Origin: Dryas octopetala
Lineage: Eukaryota > Streptophyta > Magnoliopsida > Rosales > Rosaceae
Reading direction: 5' to 3'
Assembly: GCA_963921425.1 (NCBI GenBank)
Contig: OY992837.1
Span: 3,817,896 to 3,881,895 of the forward strand
DNA: 64,000 bases
Positions 21,826 to 34,331 of the stretch are shown piece after piece; within the stretch, counting starts at the first letter, position 1; every line of letters begins with the position of its first letter. A model generated the notes under the pieces. That model was not told the origin of the DNA and searched no databases. It was given only the letters and a program-made list of their open reading frames with translations. A program made the translations under genes and the position numbers.

Positions 21826-23550
21826 CTCCTTTGATCTTTTCCTCGATCAAATTAACCGATTAAAAATTCAATATATGACTATGCATGGATACTTCTATAT
21901 ATTCAAGAAATTAATTAACATTGTAAGTATACCAGAAATCAAAATCAAGAATTAACTTCCGCAGAATCAGTCAATACAAACTATTAATTCGATCTTCATA
22001 AATAATTTAACACAAAGAATAAAAATTTCTTACCCAAGATATGTTGTTTCTTGCCTGAATCTGCTACCAGTAACTAGTCAAATTAATTAACTTGAAGGGT
22101 CCAAAAATTTCTTCAACCCAGAAACTGCACACAATCCCTGTCTTTCTAAATGCAAGCCTCCTCCTTTTCCTTATTGGGTCAGCAAAGGACCGACTCCTCG
22201 ATCTTCCATCTTAACCATTATCTCACTCACTTTCGTTACTTGGACTAACCCAAAGGCTTTTTTCTTATATATATATATAATTATCTTTAATTAGGATATT
22301 CATGTATTATCAGAATATAATATATAGAGAAGATCGATATGTTTGTAATATGTAACTTAATTAGTTGGCCTAGGACTCCTATGCAAGTGTGGTCGTAAAT
22401 CTCTACAAGGAGAAATTATTTGGTATTGGGGATATACCACCTAGCAATGCACAGTGGTATGTCTCTCTAATTATATTATGACAAGTGTACACAATTAATA
22501 CAATATATTATATATCAGTTCAAAGTTCAAACAATTATATTGGGTTTAACTTCTTCAAATCCAATGGCCAAAAAAAAAAAAAACTTCTTCAAATCCGTAT
22601 CAATATCGAGACCTCTGATATTGAGAATTCCATAAACGTTACACGACCTCTATTAGATATGCGCCTATGCAGTCAATAATATATATTTAACTGTTGAACA
22701 AAATTTGTAAATAAATAATAAATATTACCCAACATAATTTCACCCAAATTCATTTATGGAATGAGGGTTTTATTACTTTGGGTACGACCCATTCAAGATG
22801 GAGTGCATCTCTTAATTACAGTCCCTTGACTCAAGGGAATACCCTTTGATTCCAATTGCAATGAAACCAACGGATCATCTTGCAAGTGTCTGGATTTCCA
22901 ATAGGTAAACGACCCATTGAAATGGAATTTATTTGTGATTGCGGTTGCACCTGTATTTTAGGTTGCCTACGTACCCATTGCAGGATCAAACCACACGTAG
23001 TTCCGAGTTTTTGGGAATTAAATGGGTGGATGACCCATATAAATGATTTGTGTAATTTGGGTAGGGTTTAGAGCCCTTGGATTTGATTTGAGAAATTAAT
23101 TCAGGGACTTTTGTGTGTAGAACTAATTTCTGAAGGATTTGGGTGGATTTGATTTGGTGCGAAATTAATTCAAAGAAATTTATATGAATTAATTCCTAAG
23201 GGAATTTAGAGAATTTTGTAAATGAGGTTGAGTGTGAATTTTGCTCACATTGCCTACGTACCCATGATGGGATCAAACCGGACGTAGTTCAGTGAAAGAA
23301 TTTGACTTGATTGGCTTTGTGTCATTTTTGGAGTTGAGTTTAGGATTTAGATTTGAGATATTTGGTTTTGTACCAATTTAAGAGAGATGATTTTGTACCA
23401 TTTGAGAAAGGTGGTTTTGTACCAATTTGAGAGTTTAAATTTGGGGTTTGGATTTGGTTTCGGTTTTGTACCGATTGAGAGAGTTGATTTTATACTGATT
23501 GGAGAGTGTTGGTTTTGTACCAATTGAAGAATTTGGGATTTTGAGGAAAA

Positions 23551-23880
23551 TGTGCCCATTAATATTTTTTTGTATCATTTATTTGTTAAATGATACATTC
23601 TTTTATAATGGGCTAACATGAATTTGAGAGAGTTGGATTCGATATGTGCCCACTATATTTTTTGTATCAATTATTTATTAATTAACAAACTTTATTTATT
23701 AATGGGCAAAAATGAATTTGGTTATGTGCCCACTATAATTGTTTTGTATCAATTATTTATTAATTGATACATTTTATTTTTTTAATGGGCAAACATGAAT
23801 TTGGTTATGTGCCCACTAATACCTTTGTATCAATTATTTATTAATTGACACACTTTATATTTTTAATGGGCGAATGGATT
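23551..23880. repeat. Tandem array of 80-95-bp hairpin-forming units
   Basis: Units start TGTGCCCA(T/C)(T/A) at 23551, 23645, 23725 and 23808; a degenerate fifth follows at about 23900. Each carries TTTGTATCAATTATTTATTAA followed by a complement (TTGATACA or similar), and closes with TTAATGGGC, which pairs with the opening GCCCA. Each unit can therefore form a nested hairpin. Confidence 0.8.
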
Positions 23881-24895
23881 TGAGAAAGATCCATTAGACT
23901 ATGTACCAACTAAATGTTAATTGGTAATTCTTTATTAATGGGCATTGTAATTTTGGAGACAAGCCCAATTAACCTTAATTTGAATTCACACCAATAAAAG
24001 ATTTGTCAATTGGTGGTTTGTTTTGTTGATGGGCCATTTGGAGAGACACATTGCCATTAAACTTTGATATATTGAAGACATTTGTTTTCCTGCGGGGCTT
24101 TATTTAGTAGGAATATATTGCCCTTGAGAAATGGGATTTCTCTGTGACTCTTTTTGCCTTGAGAGGGCAGCAAGCTTTTTATTTGCTTCTTCAAAAGAAT
24201 AGTAAGCCATTGCCATTTGTATTGGTTTATATTGTGACTTTGGAACCATGCATTCTTCATCAAAGAGAACAAGTGGCAGACTTCTTTTCTCTGCCCAAAG
24301 GTTGAGAGCCATATTAATCCTTTGCTTCATTTTTCTTTTTGGTCTTTCACTGGCAGAAGTGCAGCAACGTACATGAGGCAACAACAACAAGTCAACAATC
24401 TATTTCTTTTGTTTTTTTTATATTGCGCCATTGCTGTAGAGTTAGAAGCCATACTTTTTTTTCACTTTTTCTTTTGCCAATATTTGCCTTCCATTCACCT
24501 TTCTTTTGTAAGCCAAAGTCTTTATTCAATTTGGCTTGCAATTGACGTACATAGAACAAGAAGGCCATTTATTTCTTTTGCTTGGCTTTTCTCCTTTGGT
24601 TTCCCTTAATTGTTTATTTTAAAGGAAGAAATGAAAGAGCCATCTTTTTTGTTGGCAGCGGCAGAGAAGAATTTGTAATGTAATCCTCTACGTGGCTGAG
24701 ATCACTTCAAGTTCTAGCACCTCTTTGCAGCAGCCTTTCTTCCCACCTCTCTAATAAACGTTCTCTCACTCTTTTTTTTTAGCCCTTCGGTGTCCCTTTT
24801 TGCTTTGGATCATCTTAATCAGCAGATTAAATGCATTTTTTTGTAACTCAACGCACCATGGATTCGGCCCAACCCGTTCGGTGCTTGAGATATAT

Positions 24896-25117
24896 GGATT
24901 CAGCAGAATCCTTTATGGTTTCAGCCGAAACCAATTTGGAGATGGATTCAGCCGAATCCTTTGATAAATTTTGGTGGTTTCAGCCGAAACCGATTGAGAG
25001 AAAATGGATTCAGCCGAATCCTTTGATGAATTTTTGTGGTTTCAGCCGAAACCGATTGAGAGAAAATGGATTCAGCCGAATCCTTTGGTAAACTTTATTG
25101 GGGTTTCAGCCGAAACC
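24896..25117. repeat. Alternating array of two near-palindromes
   Basis: Motif B, GGATTCAGCCGAATCC, is at 24896 (one change), 24944, 25006 and 25068. Motif A, GGTTTCAGCCGAAACC, is at 24917, 24976, 25038 and 25102. They alternate B-A-B-A with a period settling at 62 bp. Both have a 6-bp stem around the same AGCC loop. Confidence 0.92.
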
Positions 25118-26864
25118 AAATATTGGAAGGAGCAATGAATAAAAGAAGTGTCATCTACCTAGCAGTGGCAAAGCTTTGGTGATGGCAAATAGACGTTCTT
25201 CTTCTTCCTGCAGCCTTTCGGTGTCTTCTCTCCTCCCCTTTTTTCTGAATCCCTTATGCTCTATTTATAGAGTCCATGGGAAGTCCAAGTGATGAGATCA
25301 GATGGAGATGAGATAACTCTCTCCATTTAAATTTAAACTCATCAGATAAGAGATAATTAAGCTTTCAGATAAATCCACATTATCTCACTTTTCAATTTGT
25401 TTTCATTTGAAATTAATGTGGCACATGGCATATGGGGATCTTATCTCAACCTCAACCTTTGTATTTTTTTTGAATTTTTTTACGGTTCAACATTAACAAA
25501 TAGGGTCTTTTATTTTTTTCATTTGTTTTTTTGTTGAAATAACAATGCATTAAAATATTTCAAAAAGGAACGGTACAACTCAAAATGAAAAGCCCAAACT
25601 TAGAACAAAAAAAAAAAAAGCAAAACAACTAAGAACAAAAAGTCCATACAAATGGGCCCAACCGAGCAAAAGTCCTAGCAGTAGGCAAAAAGGGTGAATG
25701 GGCTAATAACCAAGTATGCATGCACACGCATGAGAACATGATGATTAACATGATATGGCAAAATCTTAAACCCAAATTTCCTATTAATTAGGAGATCATG
25801 AATACAAGAACAATAAACATTGACAAATATTTATAAAATTAACCTGTTGAACTTGTTGGGCTGGGCCAATGTATTACGAAAATATATGGTCCATGGTCTT
25901 ATCCAATTGTAGCTAGTATAAAATGGGTTGGGCTTCCCTCTGTGCCAACTTGTAGAGCTGAACTTGTGTTTGGATGAGTCTGGACACACAAAAGTCCAAG
26001 AATCCCCAAGTTCCCAGTGAAATTGAAATGGGTTATATCGTTCTGGTTGGAAAGCTAAAAAGGAAGCTTCCACTGTCGTCCCAGGTCCCAATAGGCTAAA
26101 AGGGTTGGCTGAGAGTGTCAGAATCAGATTACGTTGTTGATGTCGGGCTTTGGCAATTGTCACTGAGCAGGAGCTAGGGCCACCTATTATTCCTTCTCCA
26201 CATATCACTCCCATGCACATAGATTTTTTCATATACACACATCTCATGACGATAATAATGCTTATTCCTCAGCAAAGCCTCAAAGCCTTTACGCACTTTC
26301 CCTGTGAGCTTCTCTGTCTCGTTGCATGTGTTACATGCTCTGTCCACATTCATACTAGCAAACAACTACATATATCCGAATCCATGCATGTGTTTTGAAT
26401 ATCACATGAAAACAAACAAATTAACAGTGAAATGATATTAGAGGTATCATAAGTGTTCCTTATTGTAGACACAATTAGTGTGGCCTGGCATGAGATTCAA
26501 TGATTCAAAGTGAAATCAAACATGAACAAATAAAATACTTTTTACAATATTAGTTTGTATATATCCAAACATGGCAGTTCAATCTTACTAGCTAGATTTT
26601 TATTGAACATTACTTGTTCAACAATCAATTATGTCATGGTTAATTATGCCATGTATGATAAATTAAGAAGAGTTAAGGAGAGAGAAGTAAGCAATTACCA
26701 GTACCCTACAAGACGTCAAGACTACAACATTCTATCAAAAGATGGAAAAACAAACATTAGTGCGTGGGACTCACATGATCGATATTAATTCTGGATTAGT
26801 CCTTATATGCATTAATTGAATATATGGTAAGCTCTAGAATCATGCCATCTGTATATATATATAT

Positions 26865-27264
26865 CAGGCTCCTTCTGTTGAGGTATACCTCAACTTATTT
26901 ATGTTGAGGTATGCCATGTTGGGGCCCACACAAGTCGTTTTGTGTCAATCCGAACCGTTCATTTTTTACATTTCCATAGATAGATCATCATTGCAAAAAA
27001 TTAGTCAAATCGGAAATCATTTGCCTATCTAACTTTGATCAAATAAATGGACGAACCAAATATTTTCGATGAAACCGTCCATTTGTTTTATCAAAGTTAG
27101 ATAGGCAAATGATTTCTTATTTGGCTACTTTTTTGCAAGGATGATCTATCAATGAAGATCATTCTTGTGAACGGTTCGGATCGATACAAAACGATTCGTG
27201 TGGGCCCCAATATGGCATACCTCAACACAAATAAGTTGAGGTATACCTCAACAGAAGGAACCTG
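26865..27264. mobile_element. 400-bp foldback MITE, copy 1
   Basis: Starts CAGGCTCCTTCTGTTGAGG and ends with the complement (CAACAGAAGGAACCTG). Nearly the whole length is one inverted repeat with a small A/T-rich loop near 27060. The 18-bp perfect palindrome GTTGAGGTATACCTCAAC lies just inside each end. It sits in a TA microsatellite, so a target duplication cannot be proved. No coding capacity. Confidence 0.9.
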
Positions 27265-27303
27265 ATATATATATATATATATGACACGACATAAGACATG
27301 ATA

Positions 27304-27704
27304 CAGGCTCCTTCTGTTGAGGTATACCTCAACTTATTTATGTTGAGGTATATCCTGTTGGGGCCCACACGAGTCGTTTTGTGTCGATCCGAACCGTTCA
27401 ATTTTTACATCTCCATAGATAGATCATCCTTGCAAAAAATTAGCCAAATCGGAAATCATTTGCCTATCTAACTTTGATCAAATAAATGGACGAACCAAAT
27501 ATTTTTGATAAAACCGTCCATTTGTTTTATCAAATTTAGATAGGCAAATGATTTCCGATTTGGCTAATTTTTTGCAAGGATGATCTATCAATGAAGATGA
27601 TTCTTGCGAACGGTTCGGATCGACACAAAACGACTCATATAGGCCCCAACAAGGTTATACCTCAACATAAATAAGTTGAGGTATACCTCAACAGAAGGAG
27701 CCTG
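27304..27704. mobile_element. 401-bp foldback MITE, copy 2
   Basis: Same family and orientation as the element 39 bp upstream, about 90% alike by eye. The ends CAGGCTCCTTCTGTTGAGG and CAACAGAAGGAGCCTG pair exactly. The flanks AGACATGATA (27294-27303) and AGACACGATA (27705-27714) agree at 9 of 10 positions, the size expected for Mutator-like target duplications. Confidence 0.9.
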
Positions 27705-29553
27705 AGACACGATATATGTAATATGTATCATTGTATATATCTACTTAACCGGTAAAGCCCAATATTTCCAAATGGATCCCCAAATTACGTGATGTGTCTT
27801 TCTTAATTTGTTGGACTTAATATCAACCTTACTTGATCCACGTCATGCAACATTGGTGGGGGATCGGAGAAGCACTAAAAAGTAGGCGTTCCCATTTTGG
27901 GATTCATTTTCTGGGTAAAGATTGAAGTTGGATCGAGTAACTAAATTAAATATTGATGCAGCCAATATTGGTATACGTAGACAATTAAGTCGGTACATTT
28001 GTTTTTTGTTCTGTCCTGCACTAAATAAGATGTTACTCTTTCTCTTTATGATGGATTACTGAACATTTTAATCTTATTGTTTTTTCTTATATTATACATC
28101 CACGCATGACATATGCCACCACCTGTCCATAATTTGTTTAGGGCCCTCCTCAACCACCATTCCACACTCCAGAACTGTCGGTATGCAATGGAGTGCTAAT
28201 ATCATGACATCAACCTTGCCTTGCCTTTTCTTACTTCCTCCCCCGGTCCCCACCCTTTCAACCCAACCACCCTTCTTGTCTTGCCTTTTCTAACTTCCTC
28301 CCCCAGTCCCCACCCTTCAAAGCAATTCAATTTAGCTGACGACTTCATCGATCTCCCACTATTGCAGTGGCAATATCATATAATACAAAACCAGTTTTGT
28401 AATTGTAAATTTGTAATTAATGAAAACAATTATGGCAAAAAATTAAGGAAAACAAAGTGAAGGGAAGGCAACTCTCGTAAGCTTTCCGGATGTGACAAAC
28501 CGAATGATTTGCAAATTACAAATGATGTGACACACCCTTTTTACCATATGTGATTTTTTTTGTCCAAAAATAAATTTGATCAAAAGGATTGTTTTTTTTT
28601 TGGAAAAAAGACTTAAAAGAGGAGAAAGGAAATGAGCAACAGATCCAGAAGAAGTTGTTCTTTACCACAAAAACAAGAAACAAAGCATAACAAGGAAACA
28701 AAGTGTGAACAGGACGTCAAAACAAGTCCAGACGCAACTCGATGAAGGATTGCGAGATGCGTGGAAATTTCGTTGGTACGGAAGGGTGACGGAGGGGCAA
28801 GGGTAAAGTCGGTAACACACGGAAGTTGGAGGGGCAATTTCGACAACTCGGCGATTACTTAAATATAGCTGGACAGCCTGGACGGTCCCGAGTTTCAGAA
28901 TCCCGGTGCTCAAAACTAATTGGGAACTGGTTAGAAATTAGAATAAATTAATTAAATAATAGAGTTTGAGAGGGAGGTGGCAATAGCGGCAACTAACTAC
29001 CAACAGAGCGTCGAGAGAGAGACACACACACCCGAGCAAGAGTAGGTAACTCAGACGACTCGAAGCTTGTTTTTGTTTTTGTGCTTCGATTTCCAGTTTT
29101 GTTCGATTTCGGATTTCTCATTGTTCTGTACGCTCCTTTCTTTGTTTGTTTGGTTGCTTGCTTGATTAATTTATTTTCTGTTAATCTGTTTTTTAATTTC
29201 TTGTTTTGTTTATTTGTGTTGCGAATTCAGCGTTGGATCCGTGGCAGCTAGACACCTGAAGCGAATTTAGGTTGGGACTGCTTTCCTTCTTCTACTTTGA
29301 TTGAATTTTACGTTTTTATCGATTCTTTTTGTTCATTTTGATGATTGGTGGAAACTTTGCAGAGGAAGACAGGCTTCGGCAGAAACAAAAAGAGTATATA
29401 TTGGTCTGGAAATCCCCTTTTTAATCCGGTATAATAAACTAGGGGAGAAGATTTGAATTGTGGGTAACCTGGTTCTGATTGCATGAGAAATAATTTGTGC
29501 GAATTGGTGCAGTTTTAAGAAGCTGCAATAGATTTGGTATAGTTTGGTAAAAC

Positions 29554-32500
29554 ATGGAAAGCATTTTGGCCGTGGCGGAGGTGGCCAATAGGGCCGGAGG
29601 GGAGTCGTTAATCGGGACAATCAAGATTGCAGTACTCCCCATAGCCAAGGTTTTTACAGTGTGCTCTTTGGGCCTTCTTATGGCTTCCAAGTACGTTAAC
29701 ATTTTACCCGCCAATGGAAGGAAACTCTTAAATGGGGTAAGCAAAACCCACTTATTGCCTCCTCCCATACCTTTTGTTCCCCATTGTTCTCTCTTGCATT
29801 ACAAGCCACTTTCCAGTATATACATACTGTGTATTGTATGACTGATTTTCCAACTATTATTGCAGTTGGTTTTCTCACTTTTGCTTCCATGTTTGATATT
29901 CTCTCAACTTGGGCAAGCCGTTACCATACAGAAGATGCTTGAGTGGTAAGAGTTAGTTCTTTTGGTTTTTATATTCCCATAGCAACAGAGTGTAAACAAT
30001 TGTATTCTAAGTTGAACTTTATACTTTTGCAGGTGGTTTATTCCTGTGAATGTCGTTCTGGGTAGTACATCAGGCTCCATAATAGGGTTTATTGTTGCAT
30101 CCATTGTCCATCCCCCTTATCCCTTCTTCAAGTTTACAATTGTACAAATTGGAATAGGTATGCAAAAATTGAATAGTTTTATTGTTTCACAATTTGACAT
30201 TGGATGTACGCAAACTATTAACTTCAATAGATTATCATGATTGAACATTTTACAAGGCTACATGAAGCACAGTGTTTTTTTTATTTAATTTTCAATTTAA
30301 GCTGCACCCTGGCTACTTTGTGCATAACGTGTTAGCTTAATTTGATTTCTTTGGGGCTTAACATCGGTTACAGGAAACATCGGGAATGTGCCACTGGTTC
30401 TGATTTCAGCTTTATGTAGAGACAAATCGAACCCTTTTGGTGACTCGACCCGATGTAGCACAGATGGGACAGCCTATATTTCATTTGGCCAGTGGGTAGG
30501 CATTTTTCATTTCACTCTTAATCGCCAAAGTTTGTACTCTTGAATACAAGTTGCAAATGATGCAGTGATTCAATACTTAATTTTTTCTGCACACTAATTC
30601 AATCATTTACGATGAAGTACTAAACATTTTGTATTTCTGTGAATGCATATATAGGTTGGTGCAATCATCCTATACACTTATGTATTTCACATGTTGGCCC
30701 CCCCTCCGGAGGGTACCTTTGACATTGATGAAGAAAGTCTCCCAATCAAAAGCCCTCGAAACAGCAAGACACCCGATCAAGTTCCATTGCTTACACATGA
30801 AGAAAATGAAGAGGCAACACATGAACAAGAGGTTGTAGAAACTAACTCAAATGCCTCAAAGAAAGATAAGGTGAGAATGGCTTTATTCATATATATATCT
30901 GGTCCTATATGTCTTGATGTTTTCTTATTTAATAATGTTTGGAAGTGTGTTGTCGGAATGACACAAGTTAGTAGCAATGATAGGCAGGTTACGGGTTTTT
31001 CAATTTTTGATCTGCTTCAGACGTAGATCCATGAAGGATAACAGCTTTGCACTTTACATTTGCGACTTTCCATTTTACTTCAGTGCTTTTTTATGCCTGT
31101 TTGTCTTTGGTATATACTATGGTTCTAGTTACATGCCATTCATGATGCAGATTACAAATTTCTTAGTTTTTCTCTACGAGAAGTTGAAGCTCAGACAACT
31201 TCTTCAACCCCCAATAATAGCTTCTGTAAGTTATATTATTTTGTTAAACTAATTTAATAATTTTATTTGTTGAGGACAATTATCAGTTGGAGCATTAATC
31301 TCATAATAGACCCTAATTAGTATGCATAATTTTTCTGCAGATCCTAGCCATGGTACTTGGAGCGATACCAATTTTAAAGAAAATAATCTTTACAGCTGAT
31401 GGCCCACTTTTCTTCTTCACTGACAGCTGCATTATCCTCGGGTATGCTCAGTTGAATCTTATCATAAGGGTAGTTGACAATATTTGGTGGTTTTCTTGCC
31501 TAGGAATGTTGTTGGTTATTCATTTGCTATATTAGCCTATTAAGTTGCATATATTGTTTTTCTTTTGTTTGTTTAAGTAGGCTGCATTTTAGGGTGTTTA
31601 TTGATGTTGGTGGAGAAAGAGGTTTATTGATGTTGATGGAAAACATCAAAGTTAAAAAACTCAAACAATTCTACTCAAGATTTGCCCCCAAAAAAAAAAA
31701 AAAAAAATTATTGCAACTTGGGAGATTGATGTTATTCTGGTTTGTATATGCAAGATTATAGAAGAGCTTCAGTAGCATTATAGTGTAAATGTTGAACTTA
31801 TACAATTACTATAGCCTCTTTCCTTGGTTGAATATGGATGTGATAGATGTCTCTGGTTATGAAACTTAATTTTGTGGGTTTCAGCTGTGGGAACAGTTTA
31901 TTGGTCTAGTGTTTTAGGATTAGAATTTCTGGATTAAGTAGAAGCCTTGATGTGAATAGCTTTGCTTCCCCTCTGGTAAATAGGAACCTCAACCGATTGA
32001 CACTTGATGGACCATGGTAGATATGAAAACAAGGATTGCCTTGTGAAGAGACTTGTAGTAACCTGTCATTTGGCTAGGTTTGGGGCGTACTTGTATATAT
32101 TATGCTGGAGGCTGTGAAGCATATATAATTTCTATATTCCATTTATGTTCAAAAGTAACTGAAACGATGTCTGCAAACAATGTTGAGTGGATTGTTTGTG
32201 CTAACATTATTAGTTCCTGTTAATTTTATTATTCTGTGATATTTGGTATAATCTCACAATATTGATGATTATCAGGGAGGCCATGATTCCTTGCATTCTG
32301 TTGGCACTAGGTGGCAACCTTGTTGATGGTGAGTTGACATCCCTTTGTAATTTGGTCATGCATAAACAATCTATATATGCTATTTATAGAGAAATATGGT
32401 TTTGCTATAGTATTTATCCTCATAGACAATGATTGTTCGCTCCCCACCTATTAGGTTTGAGTTTAGATGAATGACGTCATGACATGTCTGTGTTATTTGC

Positions 32501-32906
32501 AGGTCCAGGAAGTTCAAAACTTGGTGTACGAACAACTGTTGCAATTATATTCGCACGATTAGTCTTGGTGCCACCTGTAGGACTCGGCATTGTAATGATG
32601 GCTGATAAGCTCGGTTTCCTCCCTCCTGATGATAAGATGTTCCGGTTTGTCCTGCTGCTCCAGCACACAATGCCCACATCTGTCCTTTCTGGTACACCTG
32701 TATTCTATTATTGTTTTTATATTTCTTTTGCACAGCATTGTGCAATGGAATAGCAGTGAGTAACAAAATTAACCTTGTCTGTAGGTGCTGTTGCAAATTT
32801 AAGAGGTTGTGGAAGGGAGGCCGCTGCCGTCTTGTTCTGGGTTCATATATTTGCTGTCTTCTCCATGGCTGGGTGGATTGTTTTGTACCTCAACATACTC
32901 TTCTGA
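29554..32906 (+). CDS. PIN-LIKES (PILS) auxin efflux carrier family protein
   Basis: Ten coding exons: 29554-29736, 29866-29945, 30033-30157, 30374-30495, 30655-30870, 31151-31225, 31341-31441, 32276-32328, 32503-32691 and 32785-32906. All junctions are GT-AG with matching phases, giving 421 residues. Five hydrophobic segments precede a hydrophilic loop (about residues 185-240, acidic and Lys-rich) and about five follow, the two-bundle form of PIN/PILS carriers (Mem_trans domain). Family blocks include SKYVNILPANGRKLLNG, GNIGNVPLVLISALCRD, LLQPPIIASILAM and LLLQHTMPTSVLSG. PILS proteins sit in the ER and sequester auxin there, limiting nuclear auxin. The transport residues and exact PILS number are not resolved. 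A leader exon starts at 29363 after a TTTGCAG acceptor; at least one upstream noncoding exon lies near 29000. Confidence 0.9.
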
Positions 32907-34331
32907 AAAACCGCCAGAAGTTGTTGCCGGCCACACCACACCTTCTGTAACTAATTCCTCTTGGGGTTGAAGGGAGGAAGAATGGGGAGCAGAGTGGGGG
33001 CCTTCTGCTATTAATTCTTTGGCAACCAGCGTTAATAGCTAATAGTTGAAAGCTTGAAATTCTTTCCTCCAATGGAAGCTGTCAAGTGCAAACCTGTTTC
33101 ACGGTACTGAGGAGCACTCGTGAATTGTGGCAGCTGGCTTTGCGCCCAAGAATTTTTTGGTCCGTAGGGAGGTCAGTTGTCAGTCTTCGTTTAGCAGGTG
33201 CCTGTATATTATACTTTTCCCCAAGGATTAATGGGGTGTTTAGTTACTTGGCCCCCTACCTTGTAAATTGGAAGCAATTATTGATAACGGGAGGGTTTTT
33301 GCCCCCCATTTATCTTTTGCATGTCTATGATCCGGACTTATTCGTCGCCTGATCGCCTCTTTTGAAGAAATTTTTAGTCATAAATTTATTTGGGTTCTTA
33401 TGTAAAAGTTTTAAAAATACAGACCTAAAAACAATAAAAAGTTGCTGTTATATCAGTCATGGGCCCATGGCCGCCTTTTTAAATTTTGGAGGATGTTGGT
33501 GAATAATGTATTTTCTTAAATACAATTTTGGTGGGTGATGTGCTTTTTTTAGATACAATCATACAATTGTGGTGGGCGAAAATAAGTATGATAAATGGAA
33601 TGAGTACGAGGGGAGATTTTTTTTTTTTCTTACATAGGAGAAGGCTATTTGAATTTGGAATTTCTTCCGAAGTAACAATAGAGCTAGAATTTGGTCAAGG
33701 TGGGGATTTGAGGAAATGGATTTTTTACTGTATTTGTGTTTACTTATATTATAGATCTAAAGATTCACGTTTATTCTCATCTACACATGCATTAACATCA
33801 GCTAGCATCATCAACAAATCAGCTGATAAAAGGGGGCCAAATTCCCTCCCGTTGCAAATCTAAAGGTTCATAACAATAGAGCTGGAATTTTAAATCAGCT
33901 GACGCCATTAACATCATCGGCAAATCAGGCAAACTTGATATTAAAATGTATCGTCATCAAATCCAGCATATCACAGCATACAGTTGATGACGAATGATGG
34001 GCATTCAATAAGAAAACTTAGGGAAGGTGACGACACCATGATTTTTCATGGATGATAAAATTTTAAGAGCATTTGAAAATTTGCTATGCTATTTTTGAAG
34101 CTCAAACTAAATTCAAATCTTAATCGTTTAAACAAGGAGGAGCCAGCAAAATTCAAGCTGTAACATATAGAAAACTGCAGTCGCATCTGGTGATAAAAGG
34201 AGAAGAGGTACAATTAAACGGACCAATTGACATGATTATACATCAAAGACTGGAACAGAACATGACAATAAGTCAGGAAAAGAAAAACGCCACACTTAGC
34301 ATCCTTATTTACTAACAATTTGAGACTCCCT
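32907..34331. other. PILS 3' region and intergenic to the RING gene
   Basis: Contains the 3'UTR of the PILS gene (to about 33400), then AT-rich sequence with short imperfect repeats (AACAATAGAGCT.GAATTT at about 33676 and 33870) and the 3' flank of the converging RING gene. No supported coding frame. Confidence 0.6.

Larger units (their letters stand above)
22740..25480. mobile_element. Retroelement-like block (possible LTR or non-autonomous element)
   Basis: The block holds two copies of a CCTACGTACCCA...GGATCAAACC...ACGTAGTTC motif (22963-23004 and 23250-23290), an approximately 30-bp TTTTGTACCAATT repeat (about 23365-23530), a hairpin-unit tandem array (23551-23880), a palindrome array (24896-25117), and a TATA-like CTATTTATAGAG at 25260-25271. 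The CTACGTACC motif is, to my memory, common in plant LTRs, especially in woody rosids. No gag-pol frame, PBS or matching second LTR was seen, so class and borders are uncertain. Confidence 0.4.
21826..29362. other. 7.5-kb gene-poor repeat region
   Basis: Apart from the F-box leader (to about 22080) and the PILS leader (from about 28980), no supported gene. It contains a retroelement-like block (22740-25480), two tandem foldback MITEs (26865-27704), and simple AT-rich sequence. Frames at 24100-24390 and 25831-26247 on the minus strand show no recognised domain. Confidence 0.6.

Noticed and set aside
24100..24390. 96-codon minus-strand frame in the retroelement-like block
   Set aside because: No domain, no promoter, and it lies among hairpin arrays. 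It could be part of an old element, but nothing supports it as a gene.
25831..26247. 138-codon minus-strand frame
   Set aside because: No family resemblance and atypical composition (rich in Phe, Ser, Pro, Trp), with no promoter or splice context.
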